DNA of 62,142 nt from Candidatus Acinetobacter avistercoris. Lineage in GTDB: Bacteria; Pseudomonadota; Gammaproteobacteria; Pseudomonadales; Moraxellaceae. Both the position numbers and the translations under genes were made by a program. The notes below the pieces were generated by a model. It was given only the letters and a program-made list of their open reading frames with translations. It had not been told where the DNA came from and did no database searches. Below, in pieces: positions 51,528 to 60,476 of the stretch (positions within the stretch are counted from its first letter, which is position 1; every line of letters begins with the position of its first letter). The stretch is taken from the NCBI GenBank assembly GCA_018883945.1, contig JAHLFF010000070.1, forward strand, positions 1 to 62,142. The letters run 5' to 3'.

Positions 51528-52571
51528 TTATGCACGACGGCTCATGTACGCTTCGACTTGATCAGGGGACCAGTTCTCCATTTCTGCGAGAAGTTCAGGC
51601 CCACTCAAATTCGACAAACGTTCATCAGCGGATAATGCTGCAGGTGAACCTGCAGGTAGATCCGTCACGCTGTGCGGTACTTTGGATGGAGCGTTCTGTA
51701 CAGCTTGCTTGGCTTTTTCCACCATGGCCTGTGTTGGCGCTGGTGTATCAACCTTTGGACTGACATTGTTTTGGGACTTGTACAAACTTAAGAGTTCAAC
51801 CACCTGTTCAGCATTGCCCTTATTCAATACATCGTCATAGGCACTGCGTATAAAGCTTGGTTGCGCATCTTTCCATGCCTGAAATTCTTGCGATTCTGGA
51901 ATCGATTCATAGTCAGGATGTGCAGATCCGATATAAGCAAAGTGTTGTTGCTCGGCACTTAAATGTTGCTGCTGCTTGAATGGTGCAATAGCCTGATCAA
52001 TCATTACTTGTACCTGTTCAGATACACGTTGATTCACCAATGCATTCACGCCCCTGGCAATAGCTTCTTCTGAGAAGTCACCAAACATGGCCATCACATC
52101 AGCATTGTTTCCGCTTGCCTCAATCAATGCCTCTGCTACAGCTGCATTCTGCTGTGCCACCTGAGTGTTACCAGGTGTCTGCTGAGCTGCTAAAGCTGCA
52201 TTCTGCGCAGTGAGTTGTTCCACTTGCTGCTTATACTGTTGTACTTGTTCACGGGTTTCTTGCAGTCGCTCAAAAGGAATGGTGTGTTTACCATCCTTCG
52301 CTAAGACCACAGAATTTTCCGCATTTTCTTCAACTGGTGGCGTTGGTTCAGCGGCCGGTGGTGGTTCCACTGGTTCTGACGGAGCCGGTTCAGGTGAAGC
52401 TGTCCCTGCATCTGCTTTTACGTCTTCTGGTGTAGTGGCTGGCACACTACCTGTTTCTGCAGCTGGTTCTGCAGTCTCGCCAAATAGCGCAACTTCTAAT
52501 AAGCTTGCGCCCAGATTCTGTTGATCAGCATCCGCGTTAATGTCTGTCGTTAAATGCTCTGTATTACTCAT
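51528..52571 (-). CDS. Putative capsid scaffolding protein (347 aa)
   Basis: Acidic Pro/Ala/Glu-rich N terminus (EPAAETGSVPATTPEDVKAD), a Gln-rich coiled coil (about residues 105-145: LQETREQVQQYKQQVEQLTA), and a helical basic C terminus. This composition and placement just before the capsid gene are typical of phage scaffolds. It is 20 bases upstream of the capsid start. Confidence 0.75.
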   Translation of the reverse strand: MSNTEHLTTDINADADQQNLGASLLEVALFGETAEPAAETGSVPATTPEDVKADAGTASPEPAPSEPVEPPPAAEPTPPVEENAENSVVLAKDGKHTIPFERLQETREQVQQYKQQVEQLTAQNAALAAQQTPGNTQVAQQNAAVAEALIEASGNNADVMAMFGDFSEEAIARGVNALVNQRVSEQVQVMIDQAIAPFKQQQHLSAEQQHFAYIGSAHPDYESIPESQEFQAWKDAQPSFIRSAYDDVLNKGNAEQVVELLSLYKSQNNVSPKVDTPAPTQAMVEKAKQAVQNAPSKVPHSVTDLPAGSPAALSADERLSNLSGPELLAEMENWSPDQVEAYMSRRA

Positions 52572-52688
52572 GCCTTTCCTGCCACTTATCGCTGTAGCCG
52601 CATATAGGTGAAGTGCTGACTTTTAAGAGTCGCTTGCTGTCGATTGCTCAACGTAGGCTTGAGTATTTGGGATATGGCAAGTGGTGGT

Positions 52689-52700
52689 CGAACCCTACAC
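52689..52700 (-). promoter_or_regulatory. Late-gene motif copy 6 (upstream of scaffold and capsid)
   Basis: The sense strand reads GTGTAGGGTTCG. It directly follows a terminator and precedes the scaffold-capsid genes, the strongest case for a promoter-associated element. Confidence 0.55.
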
Positions 52701-52723
52701 AGGGTTGATAGATGGCAATAAAA

Positions 52724-52744
52724 AAGCCACTAATTAAGTGGCTT
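52724..52744 (-). terminator. Terminator of the small-gene cluster
   Basis: On the minus strand AAGCCAC pairs with GTGGCTT across a 6-base loop and is followed by TTTTT. Ends transcription of the preceding small genes. Confidence 0.8.
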
Positions 52745-52761
52745 AAATAGATTGAATGTAG

Positions 52762-53073
52762 TCATAGATCTAGTCGTCTGTTTGCATCAATCTCTGCGTC
52801 ATACGCATGACGGATAATCCTTTCATTCCACCACGGCTCGTCCATTTCACCATCTTCAACAGTCATTAGGTCATCATGCCAAAGTTTAAGCATCACGTAT
52901 TTATCACCCACCTCATACATCTTGTGTTCACGGCGGTATTCGAGTAATTCTTCTTCAAAATAAGGTTTTGCTGGGACACTAAAAGGACCGATAGTGATTA
53001 CATCAGAATCACTAAGAGTTTGATATTTGGCTTTAACTACATAATACCCGCCCAACTGTTCAATTAGATCCAC
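52762..53073 (-). CDS. Hypothetical small protein (103 aa)
   Basis: Soluble acidic protein (MDLIEQLGGYYVVKAKYQTL and onwards, ending YDAEIDANRRLDL). The start overlaps the upstream gene by 14 bases. Unknown function; the cluster between tRNA and scaffold resembles phage accessory genes. Confidence 0.6.
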   Translation of the reverse strand: MDLIEQLGGYYVVKAKYQTLSDSDVITIGPFSVPAKPYFEEELLEYRREHKMYEVGDKYVMLKLWHDDLMTVEDGEMDEPWWNERIIRHAYDAEIDANRRLDL

Positions 53074-53374
53074 TGGACACCTCCATACAACTTTCTACAT
53101 CTGCGATGGCTTGTTTTAAGCGGTCATTGAATTCCTGTGTGTCGCCATAACGAAACATACCCCAGCGAATACGAAAGCGAATACCGCCGTGTCTATTTTT
53201 GTATTTCTCAACCAACTCATGACTTTCGACAAGGCGCTTCAGGTCATCAAAATCTTCACCGTCAATTAATGCTCCATGATGAACAAACCACCTGTCATCC
53301 GGTGAGGCGCAATCATTCAAACAGTGGTCAGCAATGTGGATCCCAAACTTCTTCACAAACTCATTCGCTTTCAT
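53060..53374 (-). CDS. Hypothetical small protein (104 aa)
   Basis: MKANEFVKKFGIHIADHCLN start; contains a Cys-rich N terminus and an aromatic middle. Adjacent to the upstream stop with no gap, so it is coupled. Similar short proteins occur in phage operons; function unknown. Confidence 0.6.
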   Translation of the reverse strand: MKANEFVKKFGIHIADHCLNDCASPDDRWFVHHGALIDGEDFDDLKRLVESHELVEKYKNRHGGIRFRIRWGMFRYGDTQEFNDRLKQAIADVESCMEVSSGSN

Positions 53375-53683
53375 TTAATACCCCCAAGACAACTGCTTTT
53401 TATTGAGCAGAAAGTTAAATGCATCCCAATCGATCTTATAGCCGAGATTTAATAAGCTGCTCTTAATCCAGTTTAGACCTTCATGATCCTCAATCATGTT
53501 GTACTGCCATTCATTCTTACGCTTGATATCGTACGAAACCGAAGTGCATTGTCTTGAAGTGGCATTAAATACACGCTTCACATGGTAGCCATCATAGTCA
53601 CACTCTATAACCATGTATTCACCAATACGCCTCTTGGCCAAGACTTTATACCCGCAGACCTCCCTCACTGATGACGCTCCCAT
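53375..53683 (-). CDS. Hypothetical small protein (102 aa)
   Basis: Starts at the ATG at 53683 (MGASSVREVCGYKVLAKRRI) with GAAG upstream; an earlier ATG at 53707 overlaps the preceding microprotein further. Basic and beta-rich. Unknown function. Confidence 0.5.
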   Translation of the reverse strand: MGASSVREVCGYKVLAKRRIGEYMVIECDYDGYHVKRVFNATSRQCTSVSYDIKRKNEWQYNMIEDHEGLNWIKSSLLNLGYKIDWDAFNFLLNKKQLSWGY

Positions 53684-53817
53684 TCTTCGTAGTTGCCAAT
53701 CATCCACCCCGAGAAAAACACCCCAGCAACAAACAACACTTCATGTAGCAGTTGCTGCTTACCAAAAGCCACCTCGAAAATGCAAAGCAGCAACCCCACT
53801 ACAATCAGCTTAATCAT
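53665..53817 (-). CDS. 50-residue membrane microprotein
   Basis: Reads MIKLIVVGLLLCIFEVAFGK, then LLHEVLFVAGVFFSGWMIGN, ending WERHQ. Two hydrophobic segments suggest a double-spanning membrane protein. GGTGAACGAG precedes the start and it ends inside the next gene. It follows a terminator, so its promoter is unclear. Confidence 0.55.
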   Translation of the reverse strand: MIKLIVVGLLLCIFEVAFGKQQLLHEVLFVAGVFFSGWMIGNYEEWERHQ

Positions 53818-53828
53818 CTCGTTCACCT

Positions 53829-53860
53829 AAAAAAAAGCCCACCCTTGGGGAAAGGTGGGC
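53829..53860 (-). terminator. Terminator downstream of tRNA-Cys
   Basis: On the minus strand GCCCACC pairs with GGTGGGC and is followed by at least eight T. It ends the transcript that carries the tRNA. Confidence 0.85.
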
Positions 53861-53889
53861 AAAAAAGGGTAAGAACCCACAGCGCTATT

Positions 53890-53965
53890 TGGAGCATGTA
53901 ACAGGACTCGAACCTGTATAAACGGAGTTGCAGTCCGCTGGCTAATCCACCTCACCCATACATGC
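53890..53965 (-). tRNA. tRNA-Cys (anticodon GCA)
   Basis: Read on the minus strand, the acceptor GCATGTA pairs with TACATGC and CCA is encoded. The anticodon arm GCGGA-CTGCAAC-TCCGT gives anticodon GCA. The T arm is ACAGG-TTCGAGT-CCTGT. The length is 76 bases. Phage tRNAs may compensate for codon use or resist host tRNA-cleaving defences; this genome has HEPN genes of its own nearby. Confidence 0.9.
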
Positions 53966-54215
53966 ATAAATTCCCTTTAATCGGCTCAGATAAGGGTGAT
54001 CTGATTCAAGGTAACAACAAAACCTGCCTGAACGGTTATTTAACAATGCTTTCGTTCCTCCAGAAACGTCCACACCGGATGTTATGTGAATGCACGGTAC
54101 TTTTATAAATGTGCCTGGAAAGCACTTCCCATATCTGCTTAGCAGATTATCCATTCCTGCCGAAGCCTGTCTGGACTGTGCAAACGCCACCGTTCTAATG
54201 GCTCTCCCAAATATA

Positions 54216-54243
54216 TGGCCCTGAGCGTAGGATTCGAACCTAC
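54216..54243 (-). ncRNA. tRNA-like 3' end (T arm, acceptor strand and CCA) without a clear 5' half
   Basis: The minus strand reads GTAGG-TTCGAAT-CCTAC-GCTCAGG-G-CCA: a complete T arm, a seven-base acceptor strand, a discriminator and CCA. A 5' acceptor strand CGTGAGC, pairing 6 of 7, lies at plus 54325-54331, which would give a 116-base molecule, too long for a normal tRNA. It may be a decayed tRNA, a tRNA with an insertion or another tRNA-like RNA. The surrounding gene-free region (53966-54469) is rich in small stem-loops. Confidence 0.5.
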
Positions 54244-54469
54244 TGTGCATTGCAACTTGAGGGAAGAAGCAAAAGCACACACACCGCCTGTGGCCAAGGG
54301 TAAGTGCCCCTTTTAGCGTGTGTGGCTCACGCGGTCTTTCCCGATGTCACTATCTCATTGGAGATTAAACAAACCTTGGCTTGCTCACCGAATGATGCTT
54401 AGCACCACCCGATATATTTATAGTAAGTCGCCGGTTTACGACGACGTGGCTAAAAAAAATACAAACAGA
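54244..54469. other. Gene-free structured region next to the tRNA cluster
   Basis: No convincing reading frame. Several inverted repeats occur, including GCGTG/CACGC near 54315-54331 and AAGGG/CCCTT near 54295-54312 (plus-strand coordinates). Together with the tRNA-like end they suggest structured RNA or remnants of tRNA genes. Confidence 0.35.
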
Positions 54470-54844
54470 TCAAAGTGGTAAATATTTTAATTGCTCGACA
54501 AAAAACTCAAAGGTTTCTTGCTGGATCGTTTCTGATTCATTGTCGAATAGCAGACTATAACGGTCATCGATACGACGGAATGAGAACGGAATACCATCGG
54601 CTGTCATGCGGTACAGATCAATTGCAAGTGCATCGTATGACTCATGTTCAATAGTGAACTCAGTATCATCCGTCCAGCTATTCAGGAAGTTATCGAAGCG
54701 TTGTGCCAGCGGCCCTTCCTCTGCATCCAGCCAGTGCGGTTCATCTTCCTGCTTTGGCTGAGTTGCAATGGCCACAACTATAGCCATGGTCAATGCAGAA
54801 AGTTTGAATGGTGTGCTAATTACACCAGTATTAATCTTAGTCAT
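54470..54844 (-). CDS. Hypothetical protein with N-terminal hydrophobic segment (124 aa)
   Basis: N-terminal hydrophobic helix (LSALTMAIVVAIATQP) suggests membrane anchoring or a signal; the rest is acidic (EDEPHWLDAEEGPLAQRFDNFL). It overlaps the preceding lipoprotein stop by 8 bases, with AGGAG upstream. Unknown function. Confidence 0.6.
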   Translation of the reverse strand: MTKINTGVISTPFKLSALTMAIVVAIATQPKQEDEPHWLDAEEGPLAQRFDNFLNSWTDDTEFTIEHESYDALAIDLYRMTADGIPFSFRRIDDRYSLLFDNESETIQQETFEFFVEQLKYLPL

Positions 54845-55091
54845 AACGGATTGTTGCTCCTTTCAACCAGCCACTGCACACAGTACCAGCCACACGCTCA
54901 CCCTTTGGATTCGTCGCAGTAAACTTAGTAGCAAATGTGTCATCCTCAGAGCACGCAAAGAATGCACGGCCATGAGTTTCAATATCCGTAAAGCCTTGGG
55001 CCTTCAATGCCTTGGTTGTATCATTCGGTGATGAACAAGCCGTGAATGCAGCTGCAAACAATAGAATTAAAGTTGCTTGTAAGAATTTCAT
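54837..55091 (-). CDS. Small predicted lipoprotein (84 aa)
   Basis: MKFLQATLILLFAAAFTACSS carries a clear lipobox (FTAC), with Cys near residue 19 as the lipidation site. The start at 55091 has GGGGA before it, better than the longer frame. The mature part has two more cysteines. It is an outer-membrane or periplasmic protein of unknown role, possibly affecting phage exclusion. Confidence 0.7.
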   Translation of the reverse strand: MKFLQATLILLFAAAFTACSSPNDTTKALKAQGFTDIETHGRAFFACSEDDTFATKFTATNPKGERVAGTVCSGWLKGATIRYD

Positions 55092-55101
55092 ATAAATCCC
55101 C

Positions 55102-55425
55102 TCAATCCATTTGAGAGTGGACATAGCAGTCCACACCTTTGGACTTTAGATAGTCTTTAGCTGCTTCAATGCCAGCTGTGTTTTTATTGCCTTGGCCATA
55201 TGAGCGACTTATTACAAAGTCACCAGCATATGACCAGTGCTTATAACAATTGATTCCAGCATTCTTCAAAGTTGATTCTCTTACCCCTTTCAAACCACTG
55301 ATAACCAACTTGTCTAAGTTCGCAGTACCACCATCATCCGTCTTATCTGCGGCCTGCTGACCGATGGACAATGCCTCATCGATCAGCTTTTTGAGTCCTG
55401 AATACTTGCTCAACCCAGCACCCAT
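55102..55425 (-). CDS. Hypothetical protein (107 aa)
   Basis: Soluble, basic-acidic mixed (ESTLKNAGINCYKHWSYAGD), with two Cys in the C-terminal part. It overlaps the upstream gene by 16 bases; a TTG at 55413 in a TTGA overlap is an alternative start. Unknown function. Confidence 0.5.
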   Translation of the reverse strand: MGAGLSKYSGLKKLIDEALSIGQQAADKTDDGGTANLDKLVISGLKGVRESTLKNAGINCYKHWSYAGDFVISRSYGQGNKNTAGIEAAKDYLKSKGVDCYVHSQMD

Positions 55426-56336
55426 TCATTTTTATAGGCTATTTCTTTAAGTGTGCGGATCGCTGCTGCAAATGCCACTTCTTCAGTAATACCGCTCTGT
55501 GTAATTGATAGTGTAGGTTCTGGTGCAGAATTCACAGATATCGTGCACTTCCAGTAATACAGCTGCTCATTGGTAGGTGCCCAGACATATGCAAATGCCA
55601 CAGGGCCTACATACTTAAGAACCTGCTGTGTTGGAATACTTTCCCAAGGGAACTCGGGTAGTAGATCGCCTAAACCACGATTCGACGCTTCTGCTAAAGC
55701 ATCTGAAGATGCTGTATCACAATTGTTTGCACATTTCTGAGCGCTTGAATTGACTTTGATATCATCAGCGGATCCACCGAGTTCTTTTGCTAATCGCACT
55801 ACAACCAATTCATGCAAGCCATAAGACTTAATATGGCGATTACCGAGACATTCCCGCAATTGTGCAATAAGATTTGGATCGGTGAAAGTTGAGCTATAAC
55901 CAACCGCTGATCCTGAGCAAAGTTTCGATCCTTCCTCTGACTCTGACGGCGCTTTAGGATCTTCTGGCAAAACCTGTCCCAATTCAGCCTTAGGGCTTTT
56001 ACGTGCACTGCACTCCATCATCGGGTTACGGTACAGGCTATAACCTTCCAGTTCCCATAATTTATCCTGAGCCTTCTGAGCCACTTCTTCTTGTGCATAC
56101 TTAATACCAAGCGACACATCAAAGTTTTCTTTTGACACACAAGCGGTATGGCCAGTTGCTAAATAGAAATCACCATTTAGAAATGCATGAGCGAATGTAG
56201 AGGTCGTACCTTCTGGTTGCTCAAAGACGTATTGCACACGCTTCATCATTTCTTTGATCTGATCAAGTGTGACTCGTGGAGCTTCCAAACCTTTGTCTTG
56301 AATCTCTTGTTCCATCTGTTCATCTGTATGTGACAT
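55410..56336 (-). CDS. Hypothetical accessory protein (308 aa)
   Basis: Soluble, Cys-containing protein of unknown family. Its N terminus reads MSHTDEQMEQEIQDKGLEAP. Located in the small-protein cluster between the AT-rich gene and the tRNA. No catalytic motif is recognised. Confidence 0.55.
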   Translation of the reverse strand: MSHTDEQMEQEIQDKGLEAPRVTLDQIKEMMKRVQYVFEQPEGTTSTFAHAFLNGDFYLATGHTACVSKENFDVSLGIKYAQEEVAQKAQDKLWELEGYSLYRNPMMECSARKSPKAELGQVLPEDPKAPSESEEGSKLCSGSAVGYSSTFTDPNLIAQLRECLGNRHIKSYGLHELVVVRLAKELGGSADDIKVNSSAQKCANNCDTASSDALAEASNRGLGDLLPEFPWESIPTQQVLKYVGPVAFAYVWAPTNEQLYYWKCTISVNSAPEPTLSITQSGITEEVAFAAAIRTLKEIAYKNEWVLG

Positions 56337-56353
56337 GAATGTCTCCTGGTGGA

Positions 56354-56557
56354 TTATTTATGGCGATCTTTAGAATTGATGTCTTTGATATATGCATGCT
56401 CCATCAGGTACGATGCAGCCATGATGATCAGGGCACAGATCGTCAAGGAAATGACGACCGCAGCAAGACCAAGGCGTTCTGTGTGATAGAGGATTAATGA
56501 AAAGGCCAGTAAACTGAGAAGGATCAGAAGAATTATTTTTTTCATGTGCATCATCAT
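56354..56557 (-). CDS. Small two-helix membrane protein (67 aa)
   Basis: Two hydrophobic helices (IILLILLSLLAFSLILYH and LAAVVISLTICALIIMAASYL) with short charged ends. Four in-frame Met near the start leave the exact start uncertain. It may be a holin-like or exclusion protein, but without a lysis neighbour the role is open. Confidence 0.6.
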   Translation of the reverse strand: MMMHMKKIILLILLSLLAFSLILYHTERLGLAAVVISLTICALIIMAASYLMEHAYIKDINSKDRHK

Positions 56558-56756
56558 CTCAAAGACTATGCAGATGATGATGCTGTTATGGTTTACGTCA
56601 TGCTGTATAAAAATCAGGCGAATAGTTGAATATTATTTTCCCCACATTACTATCGATTTACGATCACTCAGTTTTTAATATGTATATTATCGATGCAAAT
56701 TTTCGCCTTATATTCACACTCATCAAACAATATAGGAGGAAGAAATCATTAATTTT
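56558..56756. other. 200-base gap between AT-rich gene and membrane protein
   Basis: AT-rich and without a coding frame. I see no clear terminator or late motif. It probably holds the promoter for the membrane protein cluster. Confidence 0.3.
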
Positions 56757-58112
56757 TTAAATATTATTTTCATATTTTATTCCCATCAAATAATCTAAAC
56801 TATTAGGCTTTAAGAAATTTCCAGTATCGAAAACTTCTTGAAAAGTAAAAGGAACAAGCCTTTTTTCTATTAAATTAAAAAGAACTCTATCAAACCCAAC
56901 ATTATAAAAATAATTTCTACTTTTCGACTCTACTATAACAAGCAGAGTATTTTGTCCTTTCAATAAAATAAAATTACTACCTTTATTACTTCTTTCTAAT
57001 AAAAGTTCTGCATTTGTATAAATTGGATAGCTTGAATAAGATGGAATAACCTTATTATTTTTTAAAAAAAATTCTAAAGACTCACTATTTATATCACCAC
57101 AACTACCATCAAAATCCCTATTAAAATAACCTAAATCTGAATTCAAATCCATACAGATTTTTTCAATTAAAAAATCTGATCCAGTTTTATTTTTATTGCT
57201 GGAGGGTCTTACTTTTAAATTTAATTTAATAACTTCTTGTTTATAATTTTTAGATTTAAAACGCTCATGAACATCATTTTTTGTATCATCCACATAGACA
57301 TGATATTTTTTATCCAACTGAAAATATGTTGTATAGGCTTTCTCAGGTAATATTAACGCCAACCTCTGACCATCTTCATCAAAATAAATTGCATCATCTA
57401 ATGTTAAGTAATATCCCGATTTCGAAATTATCATATGACAATTTTCATATTCGCTTGTTTCTATATGAATTATTTTTTTTCCATAAATTCCTATACAAGC
57501 ATTTTCCTTGATGGAGCTAACACCTGTATCATATAGCTGTTCTCCCTCATTGAAATCATTTAGCTTCTTCATGTTACTTTCAGAGCGTTTTTGATTCACA
57601 AAAAAAGCTCTGAAAGTTCTTGAAGGTGCAACTTTACTTACTAAAAAAGTTGATAGATATAATCTATTGAACTGTAAATGATCGTATATTCCATCTATTA
57701 AATCATAGATAAAATCATCACCCATTTTAATGATTGCAATATTAAAACCATCTTTTCTAAATTTATAAAGCTCATAACTTTCACTAAATATCGTTTTATT
57801 ATTTTCCCGCCTAAGATCACTATTATAACTAAAGACCAATTCACAATTTAACTTTATAAAATCAAAATATAATGAATCTTTTAGATTAAAAAAATCCATA
57901 ATATCTCTAAAACACTCAACTTTGTATAATTCTGTATTATTATTTCCGATATATACAAAAATATACTTAATGATGTCATCAACTAAAACCTCAAATATTT
58001 TAATTTCTGAATCTTTTCTCTTTTTGCTAAATATTAAATTACCATCAAAACTGAATGGTCTATTATATCTCTTATCAAAAAAATATTGTTTTTCCATTTT
58101 ACTCGCCATCAA
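56757..58112 (-). CDS. AT-rich accessory protein of unknown function (451 aa)
   Basis: Lies between the portal gene and the small-protein cluster on the same strand, but its base composition is much more AT-rich than the flanking virion genes, a sign of recent transfer. The protein is Lys/Ile/Asn/Phe-rich and soluble, with no recognised motif. Start codons at 58112, 58109 or 58097 are all possible, and no strong ribosome-binding site decides between them. A virion role is unlikely from composition; a moron or defence-type gene is plausible. Confidence 0.6.
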   Translation of the reverse strand: MMASKMEKQYFFDKRYNRPFSFDGNLIFSKKRKDSEIKIFEVLVDDIIKYIFVYIGNNNTELYKVECFRDIMDFFNLKDSLYFDFIKLNCELVFSYNSDLRRENNKTIFSESYELYKFRKDGFNIAIIKMGDDFIYDLIDGIYDHLQFNRLYLSTFLVSKVAPSRTFRAFFVNQKRSESNMKKLNDFNEGEQLYDTGVSSIKENACIGIYGKKIIHIETSEYENCHMIISKSGYYLTLDDAIYFDEDGQRLALILPEKAYTTYFQLDKKYHVYVDDTKNDVHERFKSKNYKQEVIKLNLKVRPSSNKNKTGSDFLIEKICMDLNSDLGYFNRDFDGSCGDINSESLEFFLKNNKVIPSYSSYPIYTNAELLLERSNKGSNFILLKGQNTLLVIVESKSRNYFYNVGFDRVLFNLIEKRLVPFTFQEVFDTGNFLKPNSLDYLMGIKYENNI

Positions 58113-58153
58113 TTAATAAATTATGCAAATTTTAAAAATAACATATAATTAAA

Positions 58154-60463
58154 CTAAACAATTGATTTATTTAAATTGTCACTAGTCCGTGCCGTCTCAA
58201 TTCCTTGTAGCCCAGTAGAAGGTTGCTGTGGTACTGGTGGATTCATGGGCGACGTATTCTGCTGTACTTGCATTTCTGCAATACCTTCACTGCCGATCTG
58301 TGCACCTTCCCCTTCCAGATATGGTGAACGGATATCACGTGCTGCCACTTCACCAGGGATAGGCAAGTTCGGATCATCACCCATTGGATTAGGTCGCTGA
58401 TACCCAGCACCCTGCATAATATGGTCGGCAATTGGTGCTGCCTGTGGCACTTGAGCCACTTGAACCGCACCTTGCATTGCGCTGTACTGTGACTGAACAC
58501 CAGTTTGTACAGCCTTGGCATCGAGCAATTTGATATCACTTTCTGTCTTACGTTCTTTCAGGCGCAGTTCTTGCAGCTTGATCTCATTACCAGATTCTTT
58601 CAGTGCCTGAGCCACTGCATCCTTAATACGCTGTTCCACTTCCTCAGGTGTCGGTGCATCCACTGCATCACGAATGCTTTGAATGATGTCACGCTTAAAC
58701 GGTGTGTCTGTAAGTGCAATAAGGTACGGCAGAATCGTCTGCTGGATATTTGGTGGCAATGACTTGGTAACTTCAGACAATGCGGCAAGCTGCTGTGCAC
58801 GGAATCCACTGGTACTCGGCACATCCTCAAGAATGACTTTAATCCGGGTACGCTGTACATCATTAGACAAATAGGTATAACCCATTGGATCCGTTTCAGG
58901 CTTATTGATATGCACACGACGTTCTGCAGTAATCGCATCACCTTCGATCACCACGACTTCTTCCTTGCTACCTAGGTCTTCCACAATCATAGACATCAAT
59001 AATTCACCAACTTGCGTCCGAGATTCCTTGAAATGATCCATAATTTTACGCAATGCCTGGTTAGACTGATCAATCTGCAGCTGCTCTTGCCGTCCACTGG
59101 TTGCGGTACCCTGACGACCTTGAAAGCCTGAAGTAATACTACTGGTTCGCTCAATCGAGATCCGGCTATCCTCAAGCAACTTAAATTGGTGCTGATTCAA
59201 TTCAAAGTCACGCTCAACTTCAAACTTTGCCCCAGTCTTGGCCATGTGCTGCTGATTCAGTTCAATGTATGCATCTGGTCGTGCAATCTGCTGCATGATC
59301 TGGCCACGTGTCATCTGAGATGCACCACGTGTTGTGGTCACACGTACCGAGCTTAAGCCCCAACGCAATTTAGCTTGGGTTGAGTTGATCAGGTCTTGGC
59401 TGTACTTCATGTCACGTACAAAGCCGTATGGAATGCCGGTATTGTCCTCACGGAATCCTATGAACGGTACATAAGGGAAACTTTCATGCGGATATGGTGT
59501 AGGCCCATCGTATAGGCAATGTGGTCCCATCCAATAGCTACGACGCATTTTAGCCACTGGTGCACGCTCAGGAATTGCATAACCATTTGCTGCAGCATAA
59601 ATATGTGCTGGATTGCTTTCGTCAAACTCAACGATCCGGCCATCATCAAAGCGCAACATGGTCAGTTCTACCCAACGACGGTACCAGACTTCTGAGACAT
59701 TAATCTCTTTAGAAGTCTGATCGAACCAGAAACGTTCGGTCTTAGACCAGGCTTGAGCATCTCCCCAGGCATTACGCAGACCGGTAGAGTTGCCACCATC
59801 AATCATGCTGTCATGCTGCCACCACAAAGCACCGTGTCGGCCAATCGTTTCAATCAGTTCTTTATGCTGAGGGAATGCAATCTTGAGACGCTGTGGATGT
59901 ACCCAACGATTACGACGCAACCATCGTGCATCACTTAGATCGTCTTCCTGGGCTTTCATATCCCAATGGATTTCATTGCGGTTCACTGCAACACAGCGAT
60001 ATGGATACTTGAGCGGATCTGCTTCACGTTTGACCTCAACCCAACCGATACCACAGCCAATCATAGGTCGGAATGCATCACTACACGCTTTATCTGCCTT
60101 GGATAGCCGCTCTGCCTGATTCAACTTATAGTTCAGTGCATCTGCAACATCTTGTCCACCAGGTTCACCATTGGGTGTCACACGCCAGTCTGTCCGTGTT
60201 TCCAGTTCATGACCTTCAATTGCACGCAATGCAGGACCAATCATATTCTCAATTGCAGGAGGAATACCGATCAGCTTCATCCGGGTCAGTAATTCACTGT
60301 CCAGCTGGTTGCCGTCGGCATAGTCCATTTCTTTATCTGCAGTCGTACGCCAGTGTGGTTGCTGTTCTATCTCGTCATGGATCTCATTGAGCTCTTGAAG
60401 GTTCAATGCCATTTCATCTATAACTTCTGGCGTATCAGTCACTGAGTTTTCATCATTCTGCAT
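58154..60463 (-). CDS. Portal protein, P22-like (769 aa)
   Basis: Directly after the large terminase. The order of motifs fits a P22-type portal: a helical N terminus, then KLIGIPPAIENMIGPALRAI, RTDWRVTPNGEP and FRPMIGCGIGWVEVKREADP, then IRWDMKAQEDDLSDARWLRR-like, and a helical C terminus. It forms the dodecameric ring for DNA entry and exit. The C-terminal about 170 residues are Gln/Pro-rich and coiled coil-like (QALKESGNEIKLQELRLKER). Confidence 0.85.
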   Translation of the reverse strand: MQNDENSVTDTPEVIDEMALNLQELNEIHDEIEQQPHWRTTADKEMDYADGNQLDSELLTRMKLIGIPPAIENMIGPALRAIEGHELETRTDWRVTPNGEPGGQDVADALNYKLNQAERLSKADKACSDAFRPMIGCGIGWVEVKREADPLKYPYRCVAVNRNEIHWDMKAQEDDLSDARWLRRNRWVHPQRLKIAFPQHKELIETIGRHGALWWQHDSMIDGGNSTGLRNAWGDAQAWSKTERFWFDQTSKEINVSEVWYRRWVELTMLRFDDGRIVEFDESNPAHIYAAANGYAIPERAPVAKMRRSYWMGPHCLYDGPTPYPHESFPYVPFIGFREDNTGIPYGFVRDMKYSQDLINSTQAKLRWGLSSVRVTTTRGASQMTRGQIMQQIARPDAYIELNQQHMAKTGAKFEVERDFELNQHQFKLLEDSRISIERTSSITSGFQGRQGTATSGRQEQLQIDQSNQALRKIMDHFKESRTQVGELLMSMIVEDLGSKEEVVVIEGDAITAERRVHINKPETDPMGYTYLSNDVQRTRIKVILEDVPSTSGFRAQQLAALSEVTKSLPPNIQQTILPYLIALTDTPFKRDIIQSIRDAVDAPTPEEVEQRIKDAVAQALKESGNEIKLQELRLKERKTESDIKLLDAKAVQTGVQSQYSAMQGAVQVAQVPQAAPIADHIMQGAGYQRPNPMGDDPNLPIPGEVAARDIRSPYLEGEGAQIGSEGIAEMQVQQNTSPMNPPVPQQPSTGLQGIETARTSDNLNKSIV

Positions 60464-60476
60464 GCTGCTACCTGTT

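Larger units (their letters stand above)
52572..52761. other. Intergenic late-control segment between scaffold and upstream small genes
   Basis: No gene is seen in this 190-base gap. It holds, in transcription (minus) order, a terminator for the small genes at 52724-52744 (AAGCCAC/GTGGCTT stem with T6) and then the late motif at 52689-52700. The remaining leader of about 115 bases before the scaffold start shows no further feature. Confidence 0.6.

Noticed and set aside
53942..54280. Minus-strand 112-codon open frame
   Set aside because: It overlaps the end of tRNA-Cys and the tRNA-like element, has no ribosome-binding site and no protein-like pattern.
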